Shown here piece by piece: positions 17,358 to 26,131 of a DNA stretch of 64,000 bases. The stretch covers positions 744,001-808,000 of the forward strand of contig NZ_CP054010.1 of assembly GCF_013267595.1 (NCBI RefSeq), in the 5' to 3' direction. How positions within the stretch are numbered: position 1 is the stretch's first letter; every line of letters starts with the position of its first letter. The notes under the pieces are model-generated. The model made no database searches. It was given only the letters and a program-made list of their open reading frames with translations, and had not been told where the DNA came from. Origin of the DNA: Prevotella melaninogenica. GTDB lineage: Bacteria; Bacteroidota; Bacteroidia; Bacteroidales; Bacteroidaceae. Position numbers and translations under genes: made by a program.

Positions 17358-18390
17358 TTATTTTTTACTTATCCTTTTCGATTGTTTTATTTGGACTGAA
17401 CCAAGAAAAGGGGGGTAGCCACCCTTGAGCGTAACCTTGATGGTGCGCAGTTTCTTCTGAAGCAGCTGACTTGCACCTTGCATCACCCCACGGGCAGCTT
17501 CTGAGATAATTTGATCTTTGGCAGAAGAAGCGAAGGTAAAGGATGTGCCCATTGAACCACCGATGTTCGCTCCAACTTCCTTAAGCGCATTGATATCCTC
17601 CGAGCCTGGTATATACACTCCCTCCTGTCCGTCCGTGTCGTATGCCGAGAGTTTGACAGCTATGATATGGCCGTCTACTTCTATACTTTTGATAAGCAGG
17701 TGCATACGGTTGCCCTCAATCTTGGCGACGGCTATGAGTCGGCTCTGTCGTGGAATGTGCAGTCCCTGTACCTTGGCACTTTCAAGCAGACGAAGCACGA
17801 CATTGTCACCCTCCTTAAGAACTGTAGTCCTGTCCACTACTACTTTCAGCGTATTGCGCATTGTAGGAGCAGCCGTACTTGTGAGCGAATGAAAGCCCAT
17901 ATTACGAGCCTTTTTGCCGTATTCCTCCATAAAGTACACATCGCTCATAGGCTGGTCAAGTGAAGATACTATCTGCCTACGCTCTGGAAGCACCTCCATT
18001 GCAGGCTTCTCATTCTGCATGGTCTTGCTTTTAGCGGCGTCAGAGCCACCTACAGTGTCTTCCGTCTTCTCCTTTCCTGCCATCAAACCATTGTTGAAGG
18101 TAGGTGGAGTTGAAGCTTTAGGAAGATACTTCGCTGCCATCTGATAGCTCTTTTCCATCAAGGCAAGCTGCCGTTTCTCTTCATTGTCCTCCCTGCTGTC
18201 TTTGGCAGAGAGTTCCTTTTTAAGATTATCTATCTCCGAGCGCAAGGCTTCACGCTCCTGCTCGTGTGGGTCGGGAGCGTAAAAGGAGTTTAAGAGGCGA
18301 TTATTCTCCTCATAGCGATGCATGGAGCTTTCTATCTTTGCCGTAGATGCTGCTGTCTCTGCACGCTGCTCCTCTGATGGAGCAATATTT
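17358..18390 (-). pseudogene. traM: Conjugal transfer protein TraM, N-terminus deleted
   Basis: The C-terminal 320 residues are intact (GDNVVLRLLESAKVQGLHIP, then RLIAVAKIEGNRMHLLIKSI, a VirB10-like beta domain). The coding frame can be followed upstream of ATG 18323 to about 18390 (IAPSEEQRAETAASTAK). There it ends abruptly in AT-rich sequence. The N-terminal membrane anchor and about 100 residues are missing. This is the left junction of the inserted restriction-modification island, whose other side cuts traG. Confidence 0.85.
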
Positions 18391-18434
18391 TCAGAAAATA
18401 TGTTTCAATATATGTTAGAAAATATTATTTTGTC

Positions 18435-18468
18435 TTTTGCTGATTATAAAGAAAAATCATTACCTTTG
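18435..18468 (+). promoter_or_regulatory. Promoter of the HU-like gene
   Basis: A -33 TTTTG (18435-18439), a 21-nt spacer and a -7 TACCTTTG (18461-18468) lie 34 nt before the start codon of the HU-like gene. The fit to the Bacteroidetes consensus is good. Confidence 0.7.
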
Positions 18469-18502
18469 TGCTCATTACTAACCTCCTTAAATTTATAGGA
18501 AT

Positions 18503-18976
18503 ATGATAAAATATGTAATTCAAGCGAAGAAAAATCCGCTGAAGAAAAACGAGATTAAGTATTATCCGCAGATGGCACCAACCACACCGATGTCGCTTGC
18601 GCAGATAGTAAAGCGTGTGGAGAAACGTTCGACCGTTTCAAGTGCTGACGTTAAAGCCGTTTTAGATGCTTTGCAATACGAGGTTATGGAGGCATTAGAA
18701 AATGGTAATACAGTCCGCCTTGGTGATTTAGGTTCGTTCCGCCTCACAATGAAATCGCAAGGTGCTCCAACAGCAGCCGAGGCAAAGAAGAAAGGCGCAC
18801 AACTTATCAAGCAGGTTAATGTACAATTTACGAAGAGTACAACTATGCGCGACACCCTTGATGCCCGTCTCCTTGAGTTTGCACCACAGGAGGACATTGT
18901 GAATGCTACAGATGGTGAAAAACCTAAACCAGGTGGAAATCCTGGTCCAGAGCCAGACGAAAATTTTCATCCTTAA
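18503..18976 (+). CDS. HU/IHF-like DNA-binding protein
   Basis: A 157-residue protein of the Bacteroidetes HU-like family: LAQIVKRVEKRSTVSSADVK, VMEALENGNTVRLGDLGSFR and a proline/glycine tail (KPGGNPGPEPDENF). It bends DNA and shapes the nucleoid. It has its own promoter and terminator, and it is the first gene inside the segment that replaced traG-traM, so it probably came in with the restriction-modification genes. Confidence 0.82.
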   Translation: MIKYVIQAKKNPLKKNEIKYYPQMAPTTPMSLAQIVKRVEKRSTVSSADVKAVLDALQYEVMEALENGNTVRLGDLGSFRLTMKSQGAPTAAEAKKKGAQLIKQVNVQFTKSTTMRDTLDARLLEFAPQEDIVNATDGEKPKPGGNPGPEPDENFHP

Positions 18977-19008
18977 GTAGCTGAAGTCGTCGGATTAGTA
19001 ACCCATTT

Positions 19009-19045
19009 AGATGTGCAGAATATTTTACTTCTGCACATCTTTTTT
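19009..19045 (+). terminator. Terminator of the HU-like gene
   Basis: AGATGTGCAGAA (19009-19020) and TTCTGCACATCT (19029-19040) form a perfect 12-bp stem with an 8-nt loop, followed by a T-run (19041-19045). Confidence 0.88.
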
Positions 19046-19115
19046 ATGGCTTTTCTTAGTCAAAAATCTACCTCTATAACTATCTGATTATCAGTAGCTA
19101 TTAGATAGCAAAAAA

Positions 19116-19181
19116 TGTCCTATAAGAGAATTAAAATTGTCTTATAAGAGAATTTGAATTGTCCTATAAGACAATTTCAAG
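19116..19181. repeat. Three direct repeats with a 22-bp period
   Basis: Units begin at 19116, 19138 and 19160 and read TGTCCTATAAGAGAATT, TGTCTTATAAGAGAATT and TGTCCTATAAGACAATT plus 5 variable bases. The core CTTATAAG is palindromic. The array lies between the convergent HU-like gene and the 309-residue gene. Confidence 0.8.
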
Positions 19182-19252
19182 AGCCTTAGCATGGAATTAA
19201 ATTTCAGTCAGTACGGTTTATAATATTTCTTTACACGTTTTTAGTAAAGCTT

Positions 19253-20182
19253 CTATTTATTTTGAATCTGATCTTGATTAAATAAATCTAACTGTTGCTC
19301 GTCAGCCTTAATTTTCTTATATCGTTTGGTACTGTTCTTAAAGGTATAGTCATCTTCCCACTGGAGGACATCTTTCACTGCATATTCAGGCTTTAAGTCT
19401 GTATATTCTCCATTCTCTACTTTCTTCTTTGTAATAGTAATAAGAGTACAAGTTATCACAGTGTTTGCCCCAAATTTAATTTCATTATTATAAACCTGTT
19501 CCAAGAACTCCTTGTCTAAAACTTTGAATTCAATTGTCTTTCCTGAATAGTAGCCTTTCCAAACTTTCCCATGTCCTTGCCGCAAAACAGGTGAAAGAAT
19601 GCGAATTGTTGTTCCTGCCGTCTCTGTTTTATCTTCGGTGGTAGTATCTGAAAGTATTTTTTTTGTAAAATCAGCTTTTATGATTTTAGATGAACTAAAA
19701 GGCTTTTGTTCTCCATCTTTTTTAACAGACGCTTCTACAGAAGTTACTGTATCTGTTTTTTCGAGCGATTTAAAGTAATTACTAACGCACTTCCTAACCT
19801 TCTTTTCATCTATAAGTTCTTCTGCTTCTTCTTTTGTTAAAGTCCCGTTCTTAACTTTCTCATACAACTCTATTCTAGCATTACTATTAGCAAGCTTAGT
19901 CTGTGTAGAAGAAAAGAATTTTTGGATAAGAGCATTGATAAGATTCTTAAATGTATCAGATTTACCAATTATGATAGCAACTATAACAAAAGATTCTATT
20001 AGTCCACCTTCCTTCTTCGGTGTTACTTCAATTTTAAAATCTCCTGTACAAGCCTTAATGAAATCAAAAGCATCAAGCAATTGACGCTCACACTCATTCA
20101 AGATTTTGGCATCCATTTGATGGAGGCCTTCTTGGTTTAGATAGTAGTGTATCTGAAAATCAAATATATTCTCTTCTGCCAT
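19253..20182 (-). CDS. Unknown protein (309 aa) linked to the restriction-modification genes
   Basis: I do not recognise this protein. A possible membrane segment lies near residues 62-72 (GLIESFVIVAIIIGKS). A lysine-rich middle part follows, then a beta-rich C-terminal region (ETAGTTIRILSPVLRQGHGK, TIEFKVLDKEFLEQVYNNEI). It lies 25 bases after the nuclease gene on the same strand, so it forms one operon with methylase and nuclease. It may be an accessory defence or toxin-like protein, but nothing in the sequence proves that. Confidence 0.5.
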   Translation of the reverse strand: MAEENIFDFQIHYYLNQEGLHQMDAKILNECERQLLDAFDFIKACTGDFKIEVTPKKEGGLIESFVIVAIIIGKSDTFKNLINALIQKFFSSTQTKLANSNARIELYEKVKNGTLTKEEAEELIDEKKVRKCVSNYFKSLEKTDTVTSVEASVKKDGEQKPFSSSKIIKADFTKKILSDTTTEDKTETAGTTIRILSPVLRQGHGKVWKGYYSGKTIEFKVLDKEFLEQVYNNEIKFGANTVITCTLITITKKKVENGEYTDLKPEYAVKDVLQWEDDYTFKNSTKRYKKIKADEQQLDLFNQDQIQNK

Positions 20183-20207
20183 ATTATTTATATGAAATTA
20201 TAGATTC

Positions 20208-21884
20208 TTACTCTAGCCAATCCATCGCCTTTTCTTGCATGCTTCTATACCACAATACTTCATTATTAGTTTTCTCTGCAAGAGTTTCAGAAGTTTCAAA
20301 AAAGGCTTTAATGTTGCTTGGTTTAGGAAAATAACTCGCCTTGTAAGAATCTTCTACCATCTTCTGAAAGAGTGATAGCGGAAGTGGTACTACCGTAGAT
20401 TTCCCTCCATACATTGCTAAATTTGTTTTGTGTAGCATATAAAAAAACGAAATAGTAGCATCATTGATTGTCGGTGCAATGAATAAGCAATAACATGGTT
20501 TACCCGATAACACCTTTAATTTACCAAGATGTCTGCTAACGGGTTCTCCTTCCATTTCAAATTGTTTCTGTCCAGAAGCCATTGTTACTTCTACAGTAAC
20601 AAGGAAGTCTCCATAATCGCAGACAATATCAGCCATATTCCCTGCTGCCGTTGAAAGAGGTTTTCCAAAATCGTCAAAATTTAGATTAGCCTTAATGTTA
20701 CCTCCGTCAAGCATAGTCATAGCTCGCCATGTGTTCCATTCTAGCATAATAGGGTTATCGTAATACTTTTTGGCTGTAATGTTGCCGAACACAGATTGAA
20801 TATCATCGTAAAGTTTATATTCTTTTATGCACTTGACTTCGTCTTTGATATTTTCTTCGCGCTGTTTGTCTCTCAACTCACCTAACAAGTCTTTAAGTTC
20901 CTCCGTAGAAGCAGCCGTAGGGATTGTATGTTTTGCAAACTCTTTCTTCAGTTTCTTTATCAGATTATCTCTGTTGTCAGTAAGTAAGATGGGAGTACTT
21001 GCATTACCAAGATAGCTACAATACTCTGCTTCATTTTCAAATGATAACGGATTACTTTCTATACTTTCCAAAAGGTAATCGACATCATTTGTGCGCTCAG
21101 GTATTATAGAAAGAGACTTACCTACTTGTGACACATTGACAAGACCTGTTGCCCTTAAATATCTAAAACATGAGTCGGCATAATCTCTCATATTGCTTGA
21201 CTGTGTACATAGGAATTTCTCAAGCGAAGTATCTGCACTTTCTCGTGTCTTTATCATTCCTTGCTTGATACGGTCTTTATAGATTTGTTTTAGTTCAGTG
21301 TTCAGGTATTCTGCCTTAAACACTCTGTAGCTGCCTTTATGCTTTGCTTTTTTGATGCGAAAGGTCTCAATCTTATGTACGATATTCTCAAAGTCATGCC
21401 AGTCAGTAAGCTGCATTCCAAAAATTTGTAGCTCATCGAATTTTAAAGTTCCCATTGTTCTTACTAAACGTAGCATTTCCAAGTATGGCTTTATACAGAA
21501 CTTCGCTGCTTTATTTGAAGGTTTGTGATAAGGAGAAGGTACTTGAAACTTTAACATTTGGCGTAAGAAAACTTCATCCTTTCGTTTGGAAGTAATGAGT
21601 TTCTCACCAGCAGGTGTCAGTTCTATCGTTGGGGAAAGTCTAACGAAGCCTAAAGATTTAGGAGCACGGTTTATTCTATCTCTTGCACTGAAAGAAGGGT
21701 CTTTCTCACCTTTGCCATTGAAGAAGTTCTCTTCCCTCAAAACTTCCATAAAAGCACATTGGCTTTCCTTATTCCACTTTTCACCTGTAAAGTGTTCTAT
21801 CAAAAGGCTGATTTCAGGTATCATCTTGTTAGGTGTTCTTGGCGATGTTGTCAAGAACAGCGTTCTACTATCAATTCTTGCCAT
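20208..21884 (-). CDS. AlwI-type type II restriction endonuclease
   Basis: A 558-residue protein read from the ATG at 21884 (MARIDSRTLFL); an upstream ATG at 21905 would add seven residues. The C-terminal catalytic region has the PD-(D/E)XK-like pattern MADIVCDYGDFLVTVEVTMA, which carries the Asp and Glu. QKQFEMEGEPVSRHL and PCYCLFIAPTINDATISFFY follow, as in AlwI-family enzymes. It cuts unmodified DNA. It overlaps the methylase stop by 14 bases. AlwI recognises GGATC, so a GATC methylase next door would protect it. Confidence 0.72.
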   Translation of the reverse strand: MARIDSRTLFLTTSPRTPNKMIPEISLLIEHFTGEKWNKESQCAFMEVLREENFFNGKGEKDPSFSARDRINRAPKSLGFVRLSPTIELTPAGEKLITSKRKDEVFLRQMLKFQVPSPYHKPSNKAAKFCIKPYLEMLRLVRTMGTLKFDELQIFGMQLTDWHDFENIVHKIETFRIKKAKHKGSYRVFKAEYLNTELKQIYKDRIKQGMIKTRESADTSLEKFLCTQSSNMRDYADSCFRYLRATGLVNVSQVGKSLSIIPERTNDVDYLLESIESNPLSFENEAEYCSYLGNASTPILLTDNRDNLIKKLKKEFAKHTIPTAASTEELKDLLGELRDKQREENIKDEVKCIKEYKLYDDIQSVFGNITAKKYYDNPIMLEWNTWRAMTMLDGGNIKANLNFDDFGKPLSTAAGNMADIVCDYGDFLVTVEVTMASGQKQFEMEGEPVSRHLGKLKVLSGKPCYCLFIAPTINDATISFFYMLHKTNLAMYGGKSTVVPLPLSLFQKMVEDSYKASYFPKPSNIKAFFETSETLAEKTNNEVLWYRSMQEKAMDWLE

Positions 21885-22839
21885 GATATTTCTTTTTAGA
21901 TTCAAACAACATTATTTGCGTAGTTTCAGGAACAGTGTATTCTTTGTTTACGTTATCCGTAATTATCTGTACATTATCCCAATCTTTTTTATAATTTGCT
22001 ACTACAATATGTTTGGCTTCCGACTTAAATCTATTCCTTATATTTACTGCATAGGTCTTTTTATACTCATCGATTATAAACTCTTTATACAGTTCTTCTG
22101 TTAGGGGAGTCTTTCCAATAACCATTAATGACTTACATGAGAGATTTTTAAAATCTTCTGCTAACTTCCTATGATTGTCTTCATTGAAGCCCTCTTTATA
22201 TTCTACATTTCCATAATCTGAAAATACACAGTCATACGGAGGATCTAAGAAAATAAAATCATCGACATTACACATATCAAAGATTTTGCTATAATCTACA
22301 TTGTGTATCTCAGCTCGTTTTAACAGCTGGCTATGAGAAAAAGATACTTGTTGGGTACTTAAATGCTTATAACGACCATAAGGCACATTAAATTCTCCGT
22401 CAGAGTTGTATCTTATCATACCCGAGTACGCTGTTTTGTTAATGAAATAATAGAGTAATGCATCACTATACTCTTTACGGATCTTGTTGTTAAACATATC
22501 CCGTAGTAAATAATATAAAGCTTCATTATTATCTACCACTCTTTCGTTAGGCGTACTTGCCTTCAATATATCATAATCACGCCTATTAATTTCATATAAA
22601 GCCTCTATTTCATCCAATTCTTTTCGAAGTTTTGGGAAATAGTTTCTCACACCTTTATAAAAATTAATTAGTTGCTTATTTATGTCATTGATGATAGCTT
22701 CTCTAGGCTCCAAATAAAAAAAGAGAGCACCACCACCAAAGAAAGGCTCGACATATCTACCAGAAAATCTAGGAACATGCCACATTATGTGAGGGATTTC
22801 TTTTGTTTTTCCCCCTCTATATTTTATCATTGGTTTCAT
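21871..22839 (-). CDS. Dam-type DNA adenine methyltransferase
   Basis: A 322-residue D12-class N6-adenine methylase. The S-adenosylmethionine motif (KYRGGKTKEIPHI, then PFFGGGALFFYLEP) and the catalytic DPPY (FIFLDPPYDCVFSDYG) are both present. It is the first gene of the restriction-modification operon. D12 enzymes commonly methylate GATC on both strands, so a single enzyme could protect an asymmetric GGATC site. The specificity is inferred. Confidence 0.85.
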   Translation of the reverse strand: MKPMIKYRGGKTKEIPHIMWHVPRFSGRYVEPFFGGGALFFYLEPREAIINDINKQLINFYKGVRNYFPKLRKELDEIEALYEINRRDYDILKASTPNERVVDNNEALYYLLRDMFNNKIRKEYSDALLYYFINKTAYSGMIRYNSDGEFNVPYGRYKHLSTQQVSFSHSQLLKRAEIHNVDYSKIFDMCNVDDFIFLDPPYDCVFSDYGNVEYKEGFNEDNHRKLAEDFKNLSCKSLMVIGKTPLTEELYKEFIIDEYKKTYAVNIRNRFKSEAKHIVVANYKKDWDNVQIITDNVNKEYTVPETTQIMLFESKKKYHGKN

Positions 22840-22916
22840 AAGGAGCTGATTTTATATGCAAAGGTAACCTATTTTTATTAGAATTGAAACTTTATGACTT
22901 GATATTTAGCTTAATC

Positions 22917-23252
22917 TTATGAAATATGGTGGAGATACGGACGTTCATTGAAGTGCCGTTCGGAAGAACGGGCAAGGAAACTCAGTCCGCCATCGGAGAG
23001 TTTTCCTTGATAGTCCTCCTTGATGAACCAGTCCTGCTTGTGTATGATGCTGTAATTAGGTAGCACCTTGATTGCCTTATGCCAGGCAGAGTGCATTGCC
23101 TCGTATTCTGTAGAGGTGACGGTAAAGAGTTCTGGCAGTTCCACACGGAAAGCAACCGTAATGTCTGCATCCTTGCTCACCATACAGTCCTGCTCTACGG
23201 AGAGCAGTGGAAACTTCGACTCCAAGGTGGTTATCTTGCTTTTATTTCTCAT
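22917..23252 (-). pseudogene. traG: TraG (VirB4-like ATPase), N-terminal fragment
   Basis: Only the first 111 residues remain (TTLESKFPLLSVEQDCMVSK, FTVTSTEYEAMHSAWHKAIK). They end ERPYLHHIS followed by an accidental stop where unrelated AT-rich DNA begins near 22918. The ATPase domain and about 700 residues are gone. The start overlaps traF by 4 bases as in intact elements. Without this ATPase the mating channel cannot be built, so the element cannot self-transfer. Confidence 0.87.
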
Positions 23253-23584
23253 TTTTTCGCTTTCTTTGGTTGAAGGTTACAGATAAGGTGGCAGACCGTA
23301 CGGCGGTTCACAAGGTAGCGTGGGTGCATACGTACTGCTCCCTTTTTCATCAGTCCATATTGCCCGTACTTTCTATTCATGGTGAACGTTTGCCATACCA
23401 CAAGGCTGGCACCCACTACACCTATGACAAGACAGGTAATTTGGCTGACTTCACAGAGATAGAGAATGACCACGAGAATAAAGACTGCCAGCAGACCTCC
23501 TGCAAAGAGGAAGAGGTACTGCGCCTTCAAGCCCTTGAACTCTACCGTCCGGCCTACACCCTTGTTGATTTCAAATGCTGCCAT
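23249..23584 (-). CDS. traF: Conjugal transfer protein TraF (DUF4133)
   Basis: A 111-residue inner-membrane protein with two hydrophobic segments (YLFLFAGGLLAVFILVVILY and CLVIGVVGASLVVW) and a VirB3-like C-terminus (KYGQYGLMKKGAVRMHPRYL). This matches DUF4133/TraF of Bacteroides elements. It overlaps the traG fragment by 4 bases and follows traE by 4 bases. Confidence 0.87.
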   Translation of the reverse strand: MAAFEINKGVGRTVEFKGLKAQYLFLFAGGLLAVFILVVILYLCEVSQITCLVIGVVGASLVVWQTFTMNRKYGQYGLMKKGAVRMHPRYLVNRRTVCHLICNLQPKKAKK

Positions 23585-23588
23585 CGCC

Positions 23589-23888
23589 TTACAGGAAGAA
23601 GCTTCTCAGAATAGTGGCAGCCACTATCAAGAAGATACACGCACCGAACCAAGAGGCTGCGGTCTTGCTCGTATCGGGGTCACCACTTGAGAACTTGTTG
23701 TACACTTTAATGCCTCCAATCAACCCCACTACCGCCCCTACGGCATAAATGAGTTTCGTGCCGGGATCGAAGTAGGAGGTTACCATTTTTGTAGCTTCAT
23801 TGATACCGGCAATACCATTGCCTTGTGCGTATGCTCCTATGGTGGCAGTCATCAGCAGGAGCATTGTGATTTTCTTTTTGTTGTTCAT
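23589..23888 (-). CDS. traE: Conjugal transfer protein TraE (DUF4134)
   Basis: A 99-residue protein with a signal peptide (LLLMTATIGAYAQG) and two membrane helices (KLIYAVGAVVGLIGGIKVYN, WFGACIFLIVAATILRSFFL), the shape of a VirB2-like pilin. It matches DUF4134/TraE. It is probably the pilus or channel subunit. It lies directly upstream of traF. Confidence 0.87.
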   Translation of the reverse strand: MNNKKKITMLLLMTATIGAYAQGNGIAGINEATKMVTSYFDPGTKLIYAVGAVVGLIGGIKVYNKFSSGDPDTSKTAASWFGACIFLIVAATILRSFFL

Positions 23889-23944
23889 TGTTCTTTTTAT
23901 TTTAAGTTGTTAAATGAATTGTTTTCTTTTGGGTAGAGATGGTA

Positions 23945-24008
23945 AGGGGTGGCTCGGTTTTATCGTATGACTGATATTGGTTGATTGTTTTACTTTTGAG
24001 CCACCCCT
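23945..24008. repeat. Inverted repeat between traD and traE
   Basis: AGGGGTGGCTC (23945-23955) and GAGCCACCCCT (23998-24008) are perfect reverse complements with a 42-nt loop. They sit in the only gap of the proximal tra operon, where they could attenuate or terminate transcription. Confidence 0.55.
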
Positions 24009-24042
24009 CGAGCACCGTGCAATATGAACAAAAACAATAGTC

Positions 24043-24810
24043 TTACAGATAGTATGACAGTGGACGGTCGGCTTCTTCCGATGCATCGCTATTCTCTTGT
24101 GCAGAATCAGACTCGGGAGATATTGTTTCTTCGTTCGTCATTTCTGCTTCTTCTGCTTTACGGATGGCAGCAAGGAGTTTTTGATGGCCTTTCTCCTGCT
24201 TGAGCGTTGCCTCTTTGATATAGTCCATAAGCTGTGTGCCCTGTATGCTTTGCAGAGTATCCAGCACTTCGGCTTCGTTTTCCTCATCAAGCGTGTCGTC
24301 ATTTTTGTGCCAGCCAGTAATACGGACTACTTCCCGTGCAAGAATAGCGAACGGTGAAATTTCCGGCATCACTGCCTCGGCGATTTGCAGTTCCTCACGA
24401 ATGATAGCGTCTTTGTCAGATTCTTCCATTGTGTAGTCAACCTGCATTTCATTGTCCTCTTCTGTACTTTCCGCTTCTTTTATTTCTTCGGTCACAGATG
24501 AGTTTTTCTCTGCAAAAGTATTAGGTTTTTCATCAGGATTCTCAGAAGAGGAAGCAGCGGGAACTTCGGAGAAAGACGGGGAAACGAAAGGTTTACTCCT
24601 GCCCACCAAAAGATGGCGTGCATTGTCAATCTGCTCTTGGGAAACGGATGTATTGAGACTTGTGTTATGCCCGTTTCCTTTCTGTTTTGGTGTATTCTTC
24701 CCTGATTGGGCTGCCAAATTTTGAAATAACCTCCAAAAGTATGCGATGCCGAGAGCTATCCACGCTATACCCAGCAAAAGCAATGCGCCTAACAATAAAT
24801 TAATTATCAT
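24043..24810 (-). CDS. traD: TraD-like protein (DUF4122)
   Basis: A 255-residue protein with one N-terminal membrane helix (IINLLLGALLLLGIAWIALG). A long acidic, low-complexity region follows, and a helical domain (EISPFAILAREVVRITGWHK, LDTLQSIQGTQLMDYIKEAT). The layout matches the DUF4122 proteins found between traC and traE in Bacteroides elements. It overlaps the upstream DUF3408 gene by 4 bases. The role is unknown. Confidence 0.7.
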   Translation of the reverse strand: MIINLLLGALLLLGIAWIALGIAYFWRLFQNLAAQSGKNTPKQKGNGHNTSLNTSVSQEQIDNARHLLVGRSKPFVSPSFSEVPAASSSENPDEKPNTFAEKNSSVTEEIKEAESTEEDNEMQVDYTMEESDKDAIIREELQIAEAVMPEISPFAILAREVVRITGWHKNDDTLDEENEAEVLDTLQSIQGTQLMDYIKEATLKQEKGHQKLLAAIRKAEEAEMTNEETISPESDSAQENSDASEEADRPLSYYL

Positions 24811-25337
24811 AAGTCTATGGTTTTATCGCGCCTGCGTTGTGAGGCGGTATGGTTCAACAAATCCTGATATGTTTTCAAATGATCGAGAAGGATATTCTCA
24901 ATATACCCCGTGATGGAAGCCTCCGATCTGATGTCGTTCAGCACATCACGCAGTATCTGGAGTATCTCAGTATGGATACTGAAGCCCGACTTATTGCGCC
25001 CATTGCGGACACCCGTCAGAAATCGCTGTTCGTATTCAGGAAAGTCCATTGCTGGGGAAGAATCCTTTGTTCTACCATTTCTCTTTCTTTTCGATAGCTG
25101 CGCTGTTTTTGCATTGGTGCCATTAAACGCAGTTTCTTCCGGTATTTCCTCCTGTTCGTCAATCTTAGAAAGAGAGACACTTGCATCTTCTTCCACAGAG
25201 TCTGAATCATCATCCAAATCAATGGGGTCGTCAAAGTCTGGTGTATTCTCCTCTGTGCGCTTCTTGACACCAATGTCTGCCATCTCCTCCAATTTCGCTT
25301 GAAGTAGCTTTTCACGTTGCTCTTTCAGTGATTTCAT
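24807..25337 (-). CDS. DUF3408 transfer-region protein (TraB/TraC-like)
   Basis: A 176-residue protein with an acidic N-terminal half (DFDDPIDLDDDSDSVEEDAS) and a C-terminal ribbon-helix-helix-like domain (SGFSIHTEILQILRDVLNDI, SITGYIENILLDHLKTYQDL), as in DUF3408. Usually two such genes (traB, traC) lie here; only one is present. Its ATG overlaps the original stop of traA (ATGA), which supports the longer reading of traA. Confidence 0.75.
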   Translation of the reverse strand: MKSLKEQREKLLQAKLEEMADIGVKKRTEENTPDFDDPIDLDDDSDSVEEDASVSLSKIDEQEEIPEETAFNGTNAKTAQLSKRKRNGRTKDSSPAMDFPEYEQRFLTGVRNGRNKSGFSIHTEILQILRDVLNDIRSEASITGYIENILLDHLKTYQDLLNHTASQRRRDKTIDL

Positions 25338-26131
25338 ACGCCGTTCTCAGTTTTCAGGTTGAGTTTCTCCATGACCTCCTTTACCCACTCATCCACTCCA
25401 GTCTGAGGGCGGAGAGCCTGTGCAGGGGGCAGGTAGGAACAGCGGAATACACCTTTGACACCCCCTTATGCTAATTCCCTGCTGAATCGGACGGAGTTGT
25501 AGATACGAGTATCGAAAATCGGCAATCCCTGTTCCTCAGCATTCTGACTGAACAGGTCGATGACCGTGGTACTGGCAGTGCGGTTGATTTTGTTCCAAAG
25601 CAGGAAGAAGTCCTGAATGCGTGAGCCTTCAAACCCGACACCCAAGTCCCTGATTGTCTTGGCGTATGCAAAACTCGATGCCAGCGACTGTGGGTCGGCT
25701 TCTATAGGTGAGATGATGTAGTCCATCGTAATGGACAAATCCATCATGGCACTGGTAAGGGCATGACCAGGAAAGTCAAAGATAATCAGTTGCGGTACCG
25801 TCTTCATTTTACGAAGGTATTTCATGACATCGGAAACGGCTCTTTCTGGTTTGCTTCTGATGATATGATACGATTTCTTGCCGTAGCGCGACAGGCGTTC
25901 ATGAAGTTCCTTGCCCAGTTCGGGTGAGGACTCGATGAGGTCTCTGTCGCGTTCGCGGAGTTTGTAGAAAGATTCCTGCGTACCGTCACAGTCCACGACG
26001 GCAAGAGAGATGTTCTTTTCGTAATATAGTATGGAAGCCAGCACTTCGGCAAAGCTGCTTTTGCCAACTCCGCCTTTCTGTGAGGCGAAGCCCAGATAGA
26101 TGGGATTGTTTTTTTTCTTTTCCATATTCAT
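25334..26131 (-). pseudogene. traA: ParA-like TraA with a premature stop
   Basis: The protein has a ParA/MinD-type deviant Walker A motif (FASQKGGVGKSSFAEVLASI), a Walker B region (TVPQLIIFDFPGHALTSAMM) and FDTRIYNSVRFSRELA, where TAA 25466-25468 stops it. The same frame continues for 43 codons (GVKGVFRCSYLPPAQALRPQ, DEWVKEVMEKLNLK) to TGA 25334, which overlaps the next start. The longer form has the expected C-terminus of TraA. The stop removes only the last helices, so partial function is possible. Confidence 0.75.

Noticed and set aside
19116..19181. CRISPR array or replication iterons
   Set aside because: There are no spacers, the units are adjacent, and no cas or rep gene is nearby.
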